Both the position numbers and the translations under genes were made by a program. A stretch of 64,000 bases of DNA from Strobilurus pachycystidiatus (taxonomy: Eukaryota > Basidiomycota > Agaricomycetes > Agaricales > Physalacriaceae), in assembly GCA_019915135.1 (NCBI GenBank), contig JAHLMK010000023.1, positions 434,001 through 498,000 on the forward strand, written 5' to 3'. Numbering within the stretch: the first letter of the stretch is position 1; each line of letters begins with the position of its first letter. Positions 12,310 to 23,517 of the stretch are shown piece after piece. The notes beneath the pieces are model-generated. The model did not search any database. It worked only from the letters and a program-made list of their open reading frames with translations, and was not told where the DNA came from.

Positions 12310-14256
12310 CACCAACGGGTGTCAATCGTTACAGTAACTTGGTTCGACCGAAGCTTTAGAGGAGCTCAATCGTTTTGAAGGGAATCAAGGGATCACGCAA
12401 AATGTGGGGGATTCGCGTCACAGCACTTAATATACGCTACTTCTTGCAAAAGAACACCCATTCAATTCAACAAGCCGGACGGAACTTCTCAGGAACCTCC
12501 TTGAGCCAGTCGGACCGCAACGGTCGGGTGCTGGTATACAAAAGAATTGGTAGCGGCATCGGGACGCATCTGGATTGCTAATTTCAAGTCTGGAATTTGA
12601 GCGGTCTTAGGACAGTACAATTTATGCCTACTCAGCGGTCCGTTGGAGGCGTCAGGGCACCGAGGAACGAGGGTGATAACTTACGGCCTACGTGACGGAA
12701 CCAACTAGGCCAGCTGTGGCAATATCTATGCTTAAGTCGCTCGAGTAGTCCCATGATTGACCTGATACAGCAAAGTGCAATGCTATGGAGAGGCCCCACG
12801 AAACTTTCCACTCAGGATTTTGCTCAGGGTCACTGGGCCCCACCGTGTCTGAACGCGTGAAAGCTCGCGTCGTGGTCGCAATCTGTACCACATCCGGATG
12901 CAAACACAACATTCACGACTACGGACACCTTCAGGTGCCTTTCTGGCGTCTTTCGGGACTTGAATGGAGGTGAGAGGACACAAATTCTGACCAGATTGGT
13001 ACGAGATCACGCCTGCCCTGAGCAAAATCCTGAGTGGAAAAGTCTGTGGAGCCTCTCCATAGCATTGCACTTTGCTGTAACGCTCGAGCGAGCTGATGGT
13101 CCAGGCGATTCCGAAGATGAGAATTGGTGGAAGGCTGTCATATGAGGATCAGTGGAGCCCCGCATTGATATGTCGGACGTACTTCGTGACATCAAACAAG
13201 GCTCGTAAGCCCGTGAGAGTACTCACTAGTAGCTGCGATAGGAACGCGTAAGGCAGGCTAGACATTTTGCGCCTGATGAATCCCGTATAACCCGTTGTCT
13301 CGAGGAAGTTCCTGGAAGAGAGATTATCACTCGAGAATGGTGACTGAGTGTCTGTGGAGATGGCCTCAAAAGATGTTGAAGACAAGACTGCGGCTGATCA
13401 TATAGACAGTGTAGGTATGCGGCAGACGCAGCGAGCACTTCATTCATGGAGCCTGAGAGACACGGAGCATGCTAAGCGGTAAGGATATATGCGTCCATAC
13501 GACTGCGGCGTACAGCTGCATTCAGTAGAGAGGACGCCACATGGGGTTTGCTTTGAGGCTTGGAAGCAATGAATAATTTCAGTGTACCATACTGTACCGC
13601 GACACTGCAAAAGACAGTAGGTTCGATGGGGTGACTTTCTCCGCCGATGCTTTCGTCCTGCTGAAGATCCATTGCCGAGAGCAATCCTGGCAGTAACTAG
13701 TGCAAAGCAAGCGCCAGAGATCAACGAGCCAGTGCCCATAATGGGTGGTCCTCATTCCGAACGAGCGTCGAGTCATGTCGGAGGATCAAACGCATTGCTG
13801 CCATATCCGAAGCGCCTCAGAATATGAACATCTCGGTTCAGGGAAAGTACTGCTTCTCTATCGAGGGATCTATACTTGCCTGATGAGATAATGAGAGTTT
13901 GTATCAACATTATGCGAGGAAGGGATTCGCCTACCTAGCAATGGAGGGTTTCATTCGCAAGCACTCGACATGACTCGAGATGTGCCCTCATTGGACATGA
14001 ACCAGCAGAGACCTAGATGAGCCGACACAAAGATAGTAGTAGGCTTGGCCGGTCAAACAATGAACCAAAGACCAGTCAAAGAGTCCATCCAAGCGGGACA
14101 CAGTAGGCAAAGGAATGGGCCACAGATAGCAAGAGTCGAGACTGAGCGAGCCCGCTCTCCCATGGGGTCCTGGTTGGGGATAACAAGTTGAAGAAATCGA
14201 CATGGCAATCATGAAGCAAGGCGCGTAACCCGGGTCTGAACAAAGCAACTGTCACC
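12310..14256. other. Gene-poor 1.95-kb region
   Basis: Besides the hairpin element at 12766-13079, I see no gene I can support. Several minus-strand frames between 13140 and 14250 have hydrophobic stretches (for example SLISGACFALVTARIALG near 13735-13680). They do not join through plausible splice sites and match no family I know. The far left part should contain the phosphotransferase promoter and the far right part the cyclophilin promoter. Confidence 0.4.
12766..13079. repeat. 314-bp hairpin element with 64-bp terminal inverted repeats (MITE-like)
   Basis: The arms 12766-12829 and 13016-13079 have equal length and are near-perfect reverse complements. The outermost 27 bases match exactly, from TACAGCAAAGTGCAATG inward, with a few mismatches further in. 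The 186-bp centre is not self-complementary and has no coding capacity. Size and structure fit a non-autonomous DNA transposon (MITE). No clear target-site duplication was seen beside the arms, so the superfamily is not assigned. The flanks share a shorter word (TCGCTCGAG) on both sides in inverted orientation. Confidence 0.7.
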
Positions 14257-15159
14257 ATGTCCTCGACCTCCACCTGCTATTTTGACATCTATGCTGGCGA
14301 CCGGCAGAAATACGAAGAAGAGGACCGCCTCTACCAAGGAACATGCGCCCTGCTTGCCAAACACGCTCAGACATTCGGCTTACCACCCCTTCCCGAGGAC
14401 CTCTCTCCAGAACAGCAAGACATCCTTGCGGACGTTCACGTACATTCGCCTCTGGAAATCCTCAATGGGCTCGTCCTGACGCTGCATTAGAAATCCCCGA
14501 GTGATCCACTGCGATTCGAGCCTCCACCGGCCATCCTCGCTGGGAGAGTCATCTTTGATCTGGATGTATCTCCTGGCCTCGCCAAGACGCGACAAAACTT
14601 CATCGCACTATGTACGGGTGAAAAAGGATTCTGCAAAAATGCACCGACGAAGAAGCTGCAGTACGTTGATTGTCCTATACATCGCGTCGTACGAGGCTTT
14701 GTCGCCCAAGGTGGCGACGTTACGCGCGGCGACGGGAGTGGTGGAGAGGTAAGCACAGTTTTGACTTGTGTACTTTCTTTCTTACGACCCAATTATAACA
14801 GACTATATACGGAGCAAAATTCTCTTGCGAGAATTCAAAGGCGGGCCTTCAAATCACACCTCGTCTTGGTAGCCTTGCTATGGCCAACTCTGGAGGCAAG
14901 AGCCCTGTCAACACATCACAGTTCTTCATAGTCCTTTCCTCGGATGATAAAGTCTTAGCAAAATTGAAGGGTACATATACATGTCAGACCACAAGTTGAT
15001 GCTGATGCTCAATCTCAAGGCAAGTATGTTGTGTTTGGGCAAGTGAAAGACGAATGTCTCCACGTCCTTGAAAGGTTGGACGAGGTTAGTCGACCGTCTG
15101 GCAGCAAGGATGAAACGCCGACCGTGCCAGTTTGGATTGGTGGGTCTGGTGAGCTGTAG
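14257..15159 (+). CDS. Cyclophilin-type peptidyl-prolyl cis-trans isomerase
   Basis: Catalyses proline cis/trans isomerisation and may act as a chaperone. The start at 14257 begins [20 protein letters not shown], an N-terminal extension of roughly 70 residues before the cyclophilin fold. Intron 14450-14490 (41 bp) joins the extension to the domain. The fold then shows [71 protein letters not shown] and [11 protein letters not shown] later intron (start near 14971) joins KLKG to KYVVFGQV. The catalytic Arg (HRVV) and the FVAQGGD segment are kept. The Trp that precedes the GK-VVFG strand in cyclosporin-sensitive CypA seems absent, so drug binding may be weak (inference). The stop is at 15157-15159. 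Confidence 0.92.
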
Positions 15160-15294
15160 GATAGCCATAGCTTGTTCCGAGTCATCGTTGGAATAGAGAT
15201 TATGAAGCAGTGTTTATCTGACTAGTGTACAACTAGTGGCAACTTTGTGGTATATAGATCAGATCAGTCGGCGGGCACACCGCGCTCGCGCAGC

Positions 15295-16284
15295 TCACTT
15301 TCCAACCCCACTACCCTCCGGAAAGCTGAGCGCCCTCGGACTTTCCGCAAGTGTACTGCTCGTCGCACTTGACCTGCTCTTCTTGCTCCGACTCTTCTTC
15401 GGCCGTGGGACATACATAGCGTGCGTCGGGAGGAGCTGAGACTGAGGAGAAGCAAAGCCAGGCGACGGAGGAACAAAGCCAGGTGAATGAGGAGTCCTCG
15501 TTCCTCTCGAAGACGAAGACTGAGATCCCGACCCCACACTGCCACCCATTCCGCTGCCACCATTACTTCGAGAATATATGGCCCCGTCGAGATCCACTTC
15601 GTCATCGTCGTCGTCGTCCCGATACGGCATCTGCTGTTGCAGATACACATTGCCGTCCGGACCTTGGACATAGGTGAAGCCTTCTGGCGGCGGTGCAAGC
15701 GCAAAGCCCTCGGGTGGCGCATTCCCTGAGCCTTGGAAGCCTTCAAACTGCTCCCCACCATGCATCGCACCTTGCACCATTCTCCTCTGTGCCTCTTCCC
15801 TCTCCCTCCGCTCCTTCTTCTTCTGCCGCCTCGCCTCCTTCGCCTGCTTACGATCCGCCTTGGCCTGCAATTGCGCAAGTGTCGGCGCGGCCTCAATCGG
15901 AGCCGCATCCGAGTCGTACGTTCCCGCACTTGTCGTGCTGATTGTCCGTTCTCTTCTTGTTCCGGCTCCTCCTTGCTGCAATTCCTCGTCCGCATCGTCC
16001 TCCGGCAGCGCAATGCCACCCTCTCTCCTGCGCCCAAACACCTCCATCCCGCAGAGAGTCATCCTGCCGCCGGTCATCTTGTTCGTCCGCCTAACGTGCG
16101 GACGGTGAGTAGAGTGAAGCGACAGAGCGTCGGTAGATGAGTTCGGCGATGACGAGAGCAGGGCATCTAGATCCGGGTTGGACGAATGCATCCGGGAGCG
16201 GGAGCGCGATGCGGATGGGAAGCATGATGGAATGGAGGGTACGAGGGAGCGCAGAGTGTCTTTCCATGAGATTTCCATGGCCAT
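15295..16284 (-). CDS. Hypothetical low-complexity protein, 329 residues
   Basis: One uninterrupted frame from the Met at 16282-16284 to a stop at 15295-15297. I do not recognise a family. The sequence has a Ser-rich N-terminal third, acidic clusters (PEDDADEELQ; DDDDDDEVDLDG) and a strongly charged helix (KADRKQAKEARRQKKKERRE) able to form a coiled coil. The C-terminal part is Ser/Pro/Gly-rich with a basic KKSRSKKSRSS that could be a nuclear signal. Opposite-strand frames across this gene are composition shadows. Length, coding bias and lack of stops support a real gene. Function unknown. Confidence 0.65.
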   Translation of the reverse strand: MAMEISWKDTLRSLVPSIPSCFPSASRSRSRMHSSNPDLDALLSSSPNSSTDALSLHSTHRPHVRRTNKMTGGRMTLCGMEVFGRRREGGIALPEDDADEELQQGGAGTRRERTISTTSAGTYDSDAAPIEAAPTLAQLQAKADRKQAKEARRQKKKERREREEAQRRMVQGAMHGGEQFEGFQGSGNAPPEGFALAPPPEGFTYVQGPDGNVYLQQQMPYRDDDDDDEVDLDGAIYSRSNGGSGMGGSVGSGSQSSSSRGTRTPHSPGFVPPSPGFASPQSQLLPTHAMYVPRPKKSRSKKSRSSATSSTLAESPRALSFPEGSGVGK

Positions 16285-16904
16285 TGTGGCGAGTTATTCT
16301 TGAGTAAGGTATGTGTACTGATCGAGGCGGAGATTTTAGTAAGGTAGAGGGCAAGAGCATGCAGCACACACCAAACGCAGTGAGTCTATGCTATAGCTGC
16401 GGAGCGTAGTGTGTACAATGAAGCTAGATTCGCCTCTCTAAGCCCGCCGTCCGTCAGCTGGGCACTAGAACAAAGCAGGAGGACGTACCGTTCGGTCCGC
16501 TCGCCTGAATATATGTTCAAGAAAATTTGGGAATAGTCTCAGTAGTGTATGTTCGTCAAGTCGTTTGAGTCGTAAGAGAAGCAGAAAAATCAAGAAAACG
16601 TAAAGGGTGTGCGTGGGGCAAGGTCAACCTCAGGTCCTCAGGTCGACTTTGCCGCATGATTGGGGTCATTCGGCAATGATGATGCCGCGGGCCGGACGTG
16701 ACGCGCCACGCCGCCTTCTTTTTGCCATCCGGCCGTATGTAAGTACGTGCTCATCTGGGAGGTCAATACATTGGCTGTTACATTTCTGCAGTCTTTCAAA
16801 ACTGAAACAAGTGTCTTGGCCGAATAAACCGACATTGCTCAAGATTGAATACCCAGTATCATTATGTTAACTGACATACCCCAATCTATACACGCCTATT
16901 GTTC
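16285..16904. other. Intergenic region
   Basis: 620 bp holding the promoter of the preceding gene. It borders the SDR/GatC/TAP duplicated block. No gene seen. Confidence 0.4.
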
Positions 16905-17340
16905 CTACTTCTTTTCGTACCTCTTCCCATATAACGTGAACCTACAGAAGGCGGATGAGCACGCGTGTAGCCGGGGAAATACGATGATTCATGTCTATAG
17001 TCTCACTGTTCGGAACCTCTATGCTCATTAGATGCCAGTACGCGACGGCATGCGCAGGTCCACTGAACCAAAAGTTCTCCGGCTCCAATTTATTGAGGGG
17101 AGGAATGAAACCTTCTAATGAGACAACAAGAAGCGCGTAGTGAAATTTGAGAAGATCTTCAGTTTTGGAAGAAGATGGCACACTGATGATTACCGACCGA
17201 ATGCCTTCCTAAGCATACGCATCTTGAGATATCGATGAGGTCTGCTTCGGCGCCCTTTTGCAGACCAAGGCCAAGACGCCCGGGAGGACTCGTAGACAGG
17301 AGATTGGAGGCGGGTATGTTGCCAGTGACGTTGATCTGGC
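16905..17340 (-). pseudogene. Truncated, frameshifted SDR paralogue (3' half only)
   Basis: The C-terminal half of the window's SDR family is present and the nucleotide-binding N-terminal half is missing. Recognisable pieces in order are INVTGNIPASNLLS, LGLGLQKGAEADLID, a region where the family reads FHNAYAKEGIR but here a small deletion shifts the frame, FHYALLVVSLEGFIPPLNK, ENFWFSGPAHAVAYWHLM, and the end YGKRYEKK with a stop at 16905-16907. It lies directly downstream of an intact copy on the same strand, so it is a decayed tandem duplicate. Confidence 0.8.
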
Positions 17341-17499
17341 TGGTAGAGCTAAGTTCCACTCCCGAAAGTGATTAGGTGATTGCCTCGCGCCGAGCCCTAC
17401 AGAGAAACCTGTTGTGGTTCGTGACGTAGATTCGACCAGGTTCAAGTATCTTCATTGACAGTTTCCAATACACAGCTAACCGCGCTTCATGGCTGGGTT

Positions 17500-18368
17500 C
17501 TACTTCCTCTCATACTTCTTTCCGTCAAACGTGAACCTACATATACATATCAGCCTGCAGCCAAGAGAACCTGAAAGCAGATAGCCTACCAATGATCCCA
17601 CGTCTCGGGAGCCTCCGCCGAGATTAAGCGCCAAACAGCTGTGGCATGCGCAGGCCCACTCTCCCAAAAGTTTCCTGGAGTAGATCTGTCCAACGGTGGG
17701 TAAGAACCCTCCGGAGAGACCAAATGTATGTAGTGGAATCTGAAGAGCTATGTCTAGCGTTGCTCGGTATTCGCTTCGAGGTACGCACCGGATGCCCTCC
17801 TTGATATAGGCGTTATGGAAGACCTGAGTGAGGTATGCTTCAGTGCGCTTTTGAAGGCCGAGGCCGAGCCAAGCAGCCTGGCCCAGTTCAAAGGCGAGCA
17901 GATTTCCAGTAATGATGAATGTCTTGGGCGAGTCCTTGTGGATCGGGGAGCGGAACGAAGCGAGGGCTTCCTGGGCAGCAATGTAGACACTATCGTTTAC
18001 AGTCGACGCTTGCTTGAAGTCCTCGAAGGAGAGGGACAGAGGATCGGCTTCATCAGTAGGGACGAATGTAGCGGCTGAAAGCGACACATGAGCAGGCATG
18101 CTCTTTCACTGACGAGATTCGCCAACACACCGTTGAAGATGACGACGTTGGGAGGCCCGAGGGCCTTGGTTACGTTCTTGAAGGCTGTCCTTACGCTATC
18201 GGGTTGCGTGATATCGACGGAAAACGGGTAGAAATCGTGGTCTGGGTAGCGTTTGGGATTGCGAGACCCGATCGCGACTTTGTAGTTCTGAAGCGCCAAG
18301 GCTTTTGCGACAGAACCGCCGACATTGGGTCCAGCACCGATGATGAGGGCAACGAGTTTGGAAGACAT
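17500..18368 (-). CDS. Atypical short-chain dehydrogenase/reductase, copy 1
   Basis: Rossmann-fold protein of about 240 residues, start at 18366-18368, stop at 17500-17502. Exon 1 carries LVALIIGAGPNVGGSVAKAL (the glycine-rich NAD(P) loop), GSRNPK (a basic residue favouring NADP, inference), DITQPDSV and PPNVVIFNG in place of the usual NNAG. Exon 2 has YIAAQEALASFRSP, KTFIITGNLLAF and LGLGLQKRTEAYL. Exons 3 and 4 have FHYIHLVSPEGSYPP, SGPAHATAVWRLIS and RFTFDGKKYERK. The YxxxK motif is not evident: the Lys fits (LQK) but the position four before it is Leu. It follows GatC on the same strand with a TATA box at 18405-18414. It is one of four full paralogues here plus a truncated one, and the most diverged in its middle. 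Confidence 0.85.
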
Positions 18369-18404
18369 GCAAGGAGGGTGATGGCGTTGTAGTACTGAAT
18401 GCAT

Positions 18405-18414
18405 CGTTTATATA
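18405..18414 (-). promoter_or_regulatory. TATA box of SDR copy 1
   Basis: TATATAAACG read on the minus strand, about 40 bp before the start codon. The surrounding 70 bp are almost the same as those before SDR copy 4 on the opposite strand. Confidence 0.6.
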
Positions 18415-18947
18415 TGCCATCTGAGGCCGCGTGAGGAGGTTGCTTGTCAAGATCTAAGGAGAATTCTTACACACTTGCTGACTGAGCGCAGAAAAGATGC
18501 GTCAAGCCTGTCACGAGTTAACAGAGGACCCAGTCGAGGATGTAATCGAGCGCCCAACACGAACTCAACAAGATGCGGACCTGATTGATCAGCAACAAAC
18601 TTAGAAAGCGATATATTGTTGCTCCACGGCTCAACACATTCTGACGTGGTGACTAGACTTCACATATGCAAGCATCTGCTGTAAGTCCAGAATCTCGGAG
18701 CGATAGTCGCGTTGGTGGACAGAGAGTGTCGTGATGAGCTCGAGGAAGCTTGAGGATCATCCAAGAGTAAGCAGGGTGGTCATTGATTCACAACGAGTGA
18801 TACTACGCGTACGTACGAAAGACATAACAGTAGACCACTTGATTGGAAGGGCGAAGAATATGACGATGGGTGTGTATCTAGGAATCAGATATGTACCTGT
18901 AACCTAGTTCATCCCAATAGCTCAAGACAATTGTAAGCACCACTTGC
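18415..18947. other. Intergenic region between SDR copy 1 and GatC
   Basis: Holds upstream DNA of SDR copy 1, part of which recurs before SDR copy 4 near 59480-59550. No gene seen. Confidence 0.4.
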
Positions 18948-19431
18948 CTAACGCTGTCTGGCAGACTCGACGACGTAAAACCCATCCTTCGTCAAAGCAG
19001 CGTGGTCCATCAGAGAGCGTCCAGCGGGACCAGTGTCTGGCAGAGCCGTTGCCTGAGCAGAATACCGGGTCTCCAGGCCTGAGCTGACTTTGACGCCGCC
19101 GGTGTTGACGAGCTTGACAGCCTCGACAAGCTTGACAAGATCCTCAATCTCTGCCTTGAGCGTCGTGAAAGCCGCTGTACCCTCTTCGGGCGGTATCAGA
19201 GCCGACAAAGCGTGGAGGCGATTGAGCTCAGCGTTGGATATCGTCGGCTTGGGATAAGATGCCAGGAGCTCGTTAACCGACCAGATTGGGCGCAGCGGAA
19301 TCGCGCATTCGTCTACGGCGACGAGCGGGTCACTGCAAGAGGCGGCGGCGGCGGCGGCGAGGGTGCTCTTGACTCGTGCAAGTCGTCGTAGAGCAAGCAT
19401 GGGAGCCGTTACGTGACGCCGCGTGAGCATT
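18948..19431 (-). CDS. GATC: Mitochondrial Glu-tRNA(Gln) amidotransferase subunit C-like
   Basis: Single exon of 160 residues. GatC is the small subunit that clamps GatA and GatB in the complex that converts Glu-tRNA(Gln) to Gln-tRNA(Gln) in mitochondria. The start at 19429-19431 gives a basic, Ala-rich presequence (MLTRRHVTAPMLALRRLARV) typical of mitochondrial import. The core has WSVNELLASYPKPTIS, ELNRLHALSALIPPEEGT and LKAEIEDLVKLVEAVKLV, the usual GatC helices. Upstream in-frame codons exist to 19550 but do not look like protein. It is divergent from the TAP hydrolase (280-bp shared promoter region). A dead copy lies at 58598-59036. Confidence 0.85.
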
Positions 19432-19711
19432 ATAAGTTTTACCGATCGAGCAATCCTCTGAGTCTTATCGACTTCAACTTGTGCTTCAAACCACCACTTC
19501 AGTTGGGGCAAATGCTCATTGAATATGTAGCTGCCTATCCTGATACTCATGGCGCGATGGCTTTGGCAAAATCACGACAACTTCACCATGGATCTCTGTT
19601 GCCACTCGATACGGTCCTCAGCCTACCTCAAACCTTTGATAGACATCAAATGACGCGGCACATGGACTCGAACTCGTCGTCCGACGGCAGCCATCTCACT
19701 ACAACACCATC

Positions 19712-22084
19712 ATGATAGTCAAGCAGCAACGCTCTCAAAGCCTTGCGGCGACGTCTTTGCGTAGGATCGTCGCTACAGTTCTCGCTTTCCTGGCGTGTCT
19801 GACTTTCTATTTGTCCTCTGGGTCATTGAGGCGCCTTGAAAATGCGATTACTTCCAGCGCCGGGACGACAATCGCAGACTCGCGTGCCGAATCACCCGAC
19901 AGTATCTGGTACAAGGTGAGTCTGCTTGGCACCATCGCTATTTACTAAGCAGCCGTCGGGACTCTGAAGCTTCCTGCAACCGATAAGTTAACCTGGAGCG
20001 CGTGTTACGAAGGTTTCCAGTGCACGCGTCTGAATGTGCGTAACATCTCCTTGTCAACTTGCCCACAGCTCACAGTAGTCCAGGTGCCTCTCAACTACTC
20101 TGAACCGGAAGGCAAATCTCTCGTTGTCGCGGTCATCCAGTATCCGTCGCCATATCCCCGCAACAGCACAGAATACAAAGGCCCCATTCTCCTAAACCCA
20201 GGTGGCCCAGGTGGCAGCGGTGTAGACATAACTCGTGCTTTGGGACCTTCGTTCTCAGCCCTATTCGACGATCGGTTCGACATTGTAGGTTTCGATCCCC
20301 GTGGTCAGTCCCTGTGTTCTTCTTCAATTTCCCCGCTCTGACATGTATCACTCCACAGGAATTGCTCGATCCACGCGTGTTTCTGTCTTCAAGACTGACG
20401 TAGAACGTTATCTTTTCGCTCCGGGTTCTGCCATCCATGAGATTGGTCTAAGAGTCGATGGGGTGGGCAAGGCTATCGCGGACTCATCCGTGGCTGGAAA
20501 ACTAGTTCTGGACCGCGATACAGGCGTCTTGGCGCACATAAACACAGAGAATACAGCGAGAGATATGCTGCATATCACGGAAGCTTATGGTTTTGAAAAG
20601 TTGCAGTACTGGGGCTTCTCGTGAGTTTTGCTACTTCGCCTTCGCGACACGCATCTCATGGAACTAGCTACGGCACTGTTTTAGGAGCCACCTTCGCTTC
20701 TATTCTTCCGGTTTGCTGCGTCTCTGAATTGTGGAATTTGATCTCACACGTCTTAAGGACAAGGTCGAACGTATCATAATTGACGGCGTCGTGGACTCAG
20801 AAAATTATTATGCCGGTATGTCATCTCTGAGTTCTGGTGCCCCTTTTCCGATGAACTCTTTTACTTAGCGCTTTGGTCAAATAACCTTGTGGATTCCCAG
20901 AACACTTTACAAGCCTTCTTTGACGCCTGCCATGCAGCAGGTCCCGAGCGATGCTCTTTCTACGCATCCAGTCCAGAGGCAATATCTGCCAACCTCACTG
21001 CACTCTACGAGCAGCTTCGCCATAGCCCGATGCCCGTAGTATCGGGGTCGGGATACAACGTTCTCGACTACAATGATTTGAGACTTGCGGTCTTCTCTTC
21101 TCTGTATTCTCCCTATGCGGTATACCCACTCCTCGCAGATGCACTTACAGAACTTTCGCGCGGCTCTGGCAATCTCCTTTCCACGAGGTTGAACGCTGCC
21201 AATCCCAAGATTGAGTGCTCGTGCCCGAGTCCTCTGGACACTATGGCGTCTGTGAGGGAAGGTCTAAACATTGTAGCTTGCAACGACGGCGTTCCTGTGG
21301 CGGCAAATCTTACGGAGCTACAAGATTATTATGACAAGATGTCCGATGAGTTCGAGTTTGGATCGTTGTGGTCCTCAATGCGGCTCAGTTGTTCGTACGT
21401 CTAAATGTACTCCATGGTTGCGAGACTTGCACTGATTGTCTTGCTCAGAGGATGGCCGAAACTTCAGAAGCCTTTCCAAGGTGCGTCACAGAAGATCATC
21501 CGTACCAATTCCTCTAATGCTGGTGTCATCCAGGACCATTCATTGCCAACACCAGTCATCCGATTCTCCTCATCGGGAATACTGCAGGTACGTCAACAGG
21601 TTCTCATCAGTCATTCGCACAGAACCTCATTTGTTCCAGACCCTGTCACACCTCTTCGCGCGTGAGTCAAGTCTTTCTGTTCCACGCCTCAATTCTCAAG
21701 TGGGGACCAACAGAGCGAGAAAGATGTCAACAGGGTTCAAGGACTCCGTAGTTCTGCAACAGGACTCCCTTGGTGTCCGTCCTTCTTCCCTCTCATCTTT
21801 CTGCAAATTGTCTGACATTATCGTAGCATTGCTCCTTGGCGGCAGTCTCTCCTTGCACGCTCACTTACGTTCGAGAGTACTTCATAAACGGCACTCTTCC
21901 GGAACCTGGCACTATCTGTCCAATCTCTGATATTCTGTTCCCAGCAGTAGACCAGATGCTGCCTCCAGATTCGGAAGACCAGCATGCCTGGTCTCACGAA
22001 GAGAAGCTGCGCAATATTGGCCACAAGCTGCGCACAATGTCCGCTAATAGCGGCCGGTACGGACCACTCTCCTTTGGCATATAG
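19712..22084 (+). CDS. Secretory alpha/beta hydrolase with TAP-like C-terminal domain
   Basis: Related to Streptomyces tripeptidyl aminopeptidases, probably an extracellular or membrane-anchored exopeptidase. Exon 1 (19712-19915) carries an N-terminal signal anchor (RRIVATVLAFLACLTFYLSS). Exons around 20070-20620 have VPLNYSEPEGK, ILLNPGGPGGSGVDITRALG (oxyanion region) and DIVGFDPRG. The nucleophile elbow is YWGFSYGTVLGATFAS, split by an intron near 20620-20690. A long helical exon lies at about 20880-21395. Short exons then give PILLIGNTADPVTPLRA (acid Asp) and DSLGHCS (His), so the Ser-Asp-His triad is complete. About ten introns were read. The stop is 22082-22084. It converges with SDR copy 2, and fragments of the same gene occur at 27715-27925 and 62210-62579. 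Confidence 0.9.
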
Positions 22085-22374
22085 GTGTCTTTTCTGGCTA
22101 CGCCGTACCGGGTGATACTTACAGACAGATTTTATCTCATGAACCCCTGGTCTATGGAACGTGCAGAACGTGAGGTTCTTCCGTTGACTTGTCAATAGCG
22201 GTCTACTTTACAAGTCGTAACAGTACTTATCTTTTGTACTTATCTGATGTTGCTCAAGCAGAACTACACACAGAAGCCAGTGAGTTTGCCCTTGGTCCCG
22301 CAGTGAAACACAATCACATATATGCTCTTTGACATATCTCAATCTATACAAGCCCGATCTTCCTTCGTGTACTG
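22085..22374. other. Short convergent intergenic region
   Basis: 290 bp between the 3' ends of the TAP hydrolase and SDR copy 2. The strong similarity of the left inverted-repeat arm to the right arm stops close to 22370. Confidence 0.5.
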
Positions 22375-23251
22375 CTACTTCTTCTCGTACTTCTTCCCAT
22401 CAAACGTGAACCTATAAGAAGTGGATGAGCACGCGTAATACTAGCGAAGTAGAGTGATCCATACCTATAATCCCAGTGTTCGGAAACCTCTGAGCTGATC
22501 AGATGCCAGTACGCGGTGGCATGCGCAGGTCCACTGCTCCAGAAGTTCTCCGGGACCGACTTGTCGAAGGGCGGGAAAAAACCTTCACGTGAGACAAGGA
22601 ACGCGAAATGGAATCTGTGAGGACCTTCAGCGCATATTTCACTTCAGAGCAGGCGACCAATACTTACCGAATGCCTTCCTTAGCATACGCATTGTGGAAT
22701 ATTTCGGTGAGGTATGTTTCGGTGCGCTTTTGCAGGCCAAGAACAAGGCGCCCCGGAGGAGGGGTGGCAATGAATGGGAGTATGTTTCCAGTGACAATGA
22801 ATGACTTGTGCGAGTCCTTGTGAATCGGGGAGCGGAACGATACGAGGGCCTCCTGAGCGGCGATGTAGAAGCTATCAATTACAGCAGATCCTTGCTTGAA
22901 GCCGTCAAAGGGAAGGGCCAAAGGATCGTCTTCATTTGGAGGGTTAACTGTAGCGGCTGCGAATGGAAAACATCAGCAGGTATGCTCTACTCTGACAACA
23001 AAAGTCATCATACCATTGAAAACAACAACATTGGGAGGACCGAGAGCCTTAGTCACATTCTGAAAGGCCGTTCTGACGCTCTCGGGTTGAGTGATATCCA
23101 CGACAAATGGGTAGAAGTCATGGTCCGGGTCGGATTTGGGATTGCGAGACCCGATTGCGACTTTGTAGTTCTGAAGCGCCAAAGCTTTCGCGACAGAATC
23201 GCCAACGTTGGGTCCGGCACCGATGATAAGGGCAACGAGTTGGGTCGACAT
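22375..23251 (-). CDS. Atypical short-chain dehydrogenase/reductase, copy 2
   Basis: Four-exon SDR paralogue, start 23249-23251, stop 22375-22377. The N-terminus MSTQLVALIIGAGPNVGDSV keeps the glycine-rich loop and is followed by GSRNPKSDPDHDF and DITQPESV. The middle exon has FYIAAQEALVSFRSP, SFIVTGNILPF and LVLGLQKRTETYLTEIF. The end has FHFAFLVSREGFFPPFDK, NFWSSGPAHATAYWHL and FDGKKYEKK. No Tyr lies four residues before the conserved Lys. It is nearly identical, base for base, to copy 5 on the opposite strand at 61235-62108, including introns, so the duplication is recent or the copies are being converted. TATA box at 23298-23305. Confidence 0.88.
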
Positions 23252-23297
23252 AATCTGAAGGGCGGATGATGGTCTTCTGATTATTGAGGGCATCCAT

Positions 23298-23305
23298 TAT
23301 ATACG
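23298..23305 (-). promoter_or_regulatory. TATA box of SDR copy 2
   Basis: GTATATAA on the minus strand about 47 bp before the start codon. Same position and flanks as in copies 3, 4 and 5. Confidence 0.55.
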
Positions 23306-23330
23306 CCAACTGGAGCCTTGGATCAGTTGG

Positions 23331-23517
23331 ATGTCGACATCTAAAGAGAAGCGCTGACACGCTTGCCGACTTTGCGCAGGAAGAATACGTCAAGCCCATT
23401 ACGAGTTAAGAGAGGTCCCAGTCCAGGATGTCTGAGGATGTCGACATCTAAAGAGAAGCGCTGACACACTTGCCGACTTTGCGCAGGAAGAATACGTCAA
23501 GCCCATTACGAGTTAAG
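23331..23517. repeat. Two direct copies of an 80-bp unit, period 107 bp
   Basis: Units at 23331-23410 and 23438-23517 differ at about one or two positions. Each begins ATGTCGACAT and ends ACGAGTTAAG. They lie just upstream of SDR copy 2. The same pair with the same period occurs inverted at 60969-61155, so the tandem duplication predates the inverted one. Confidence 0.85.
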
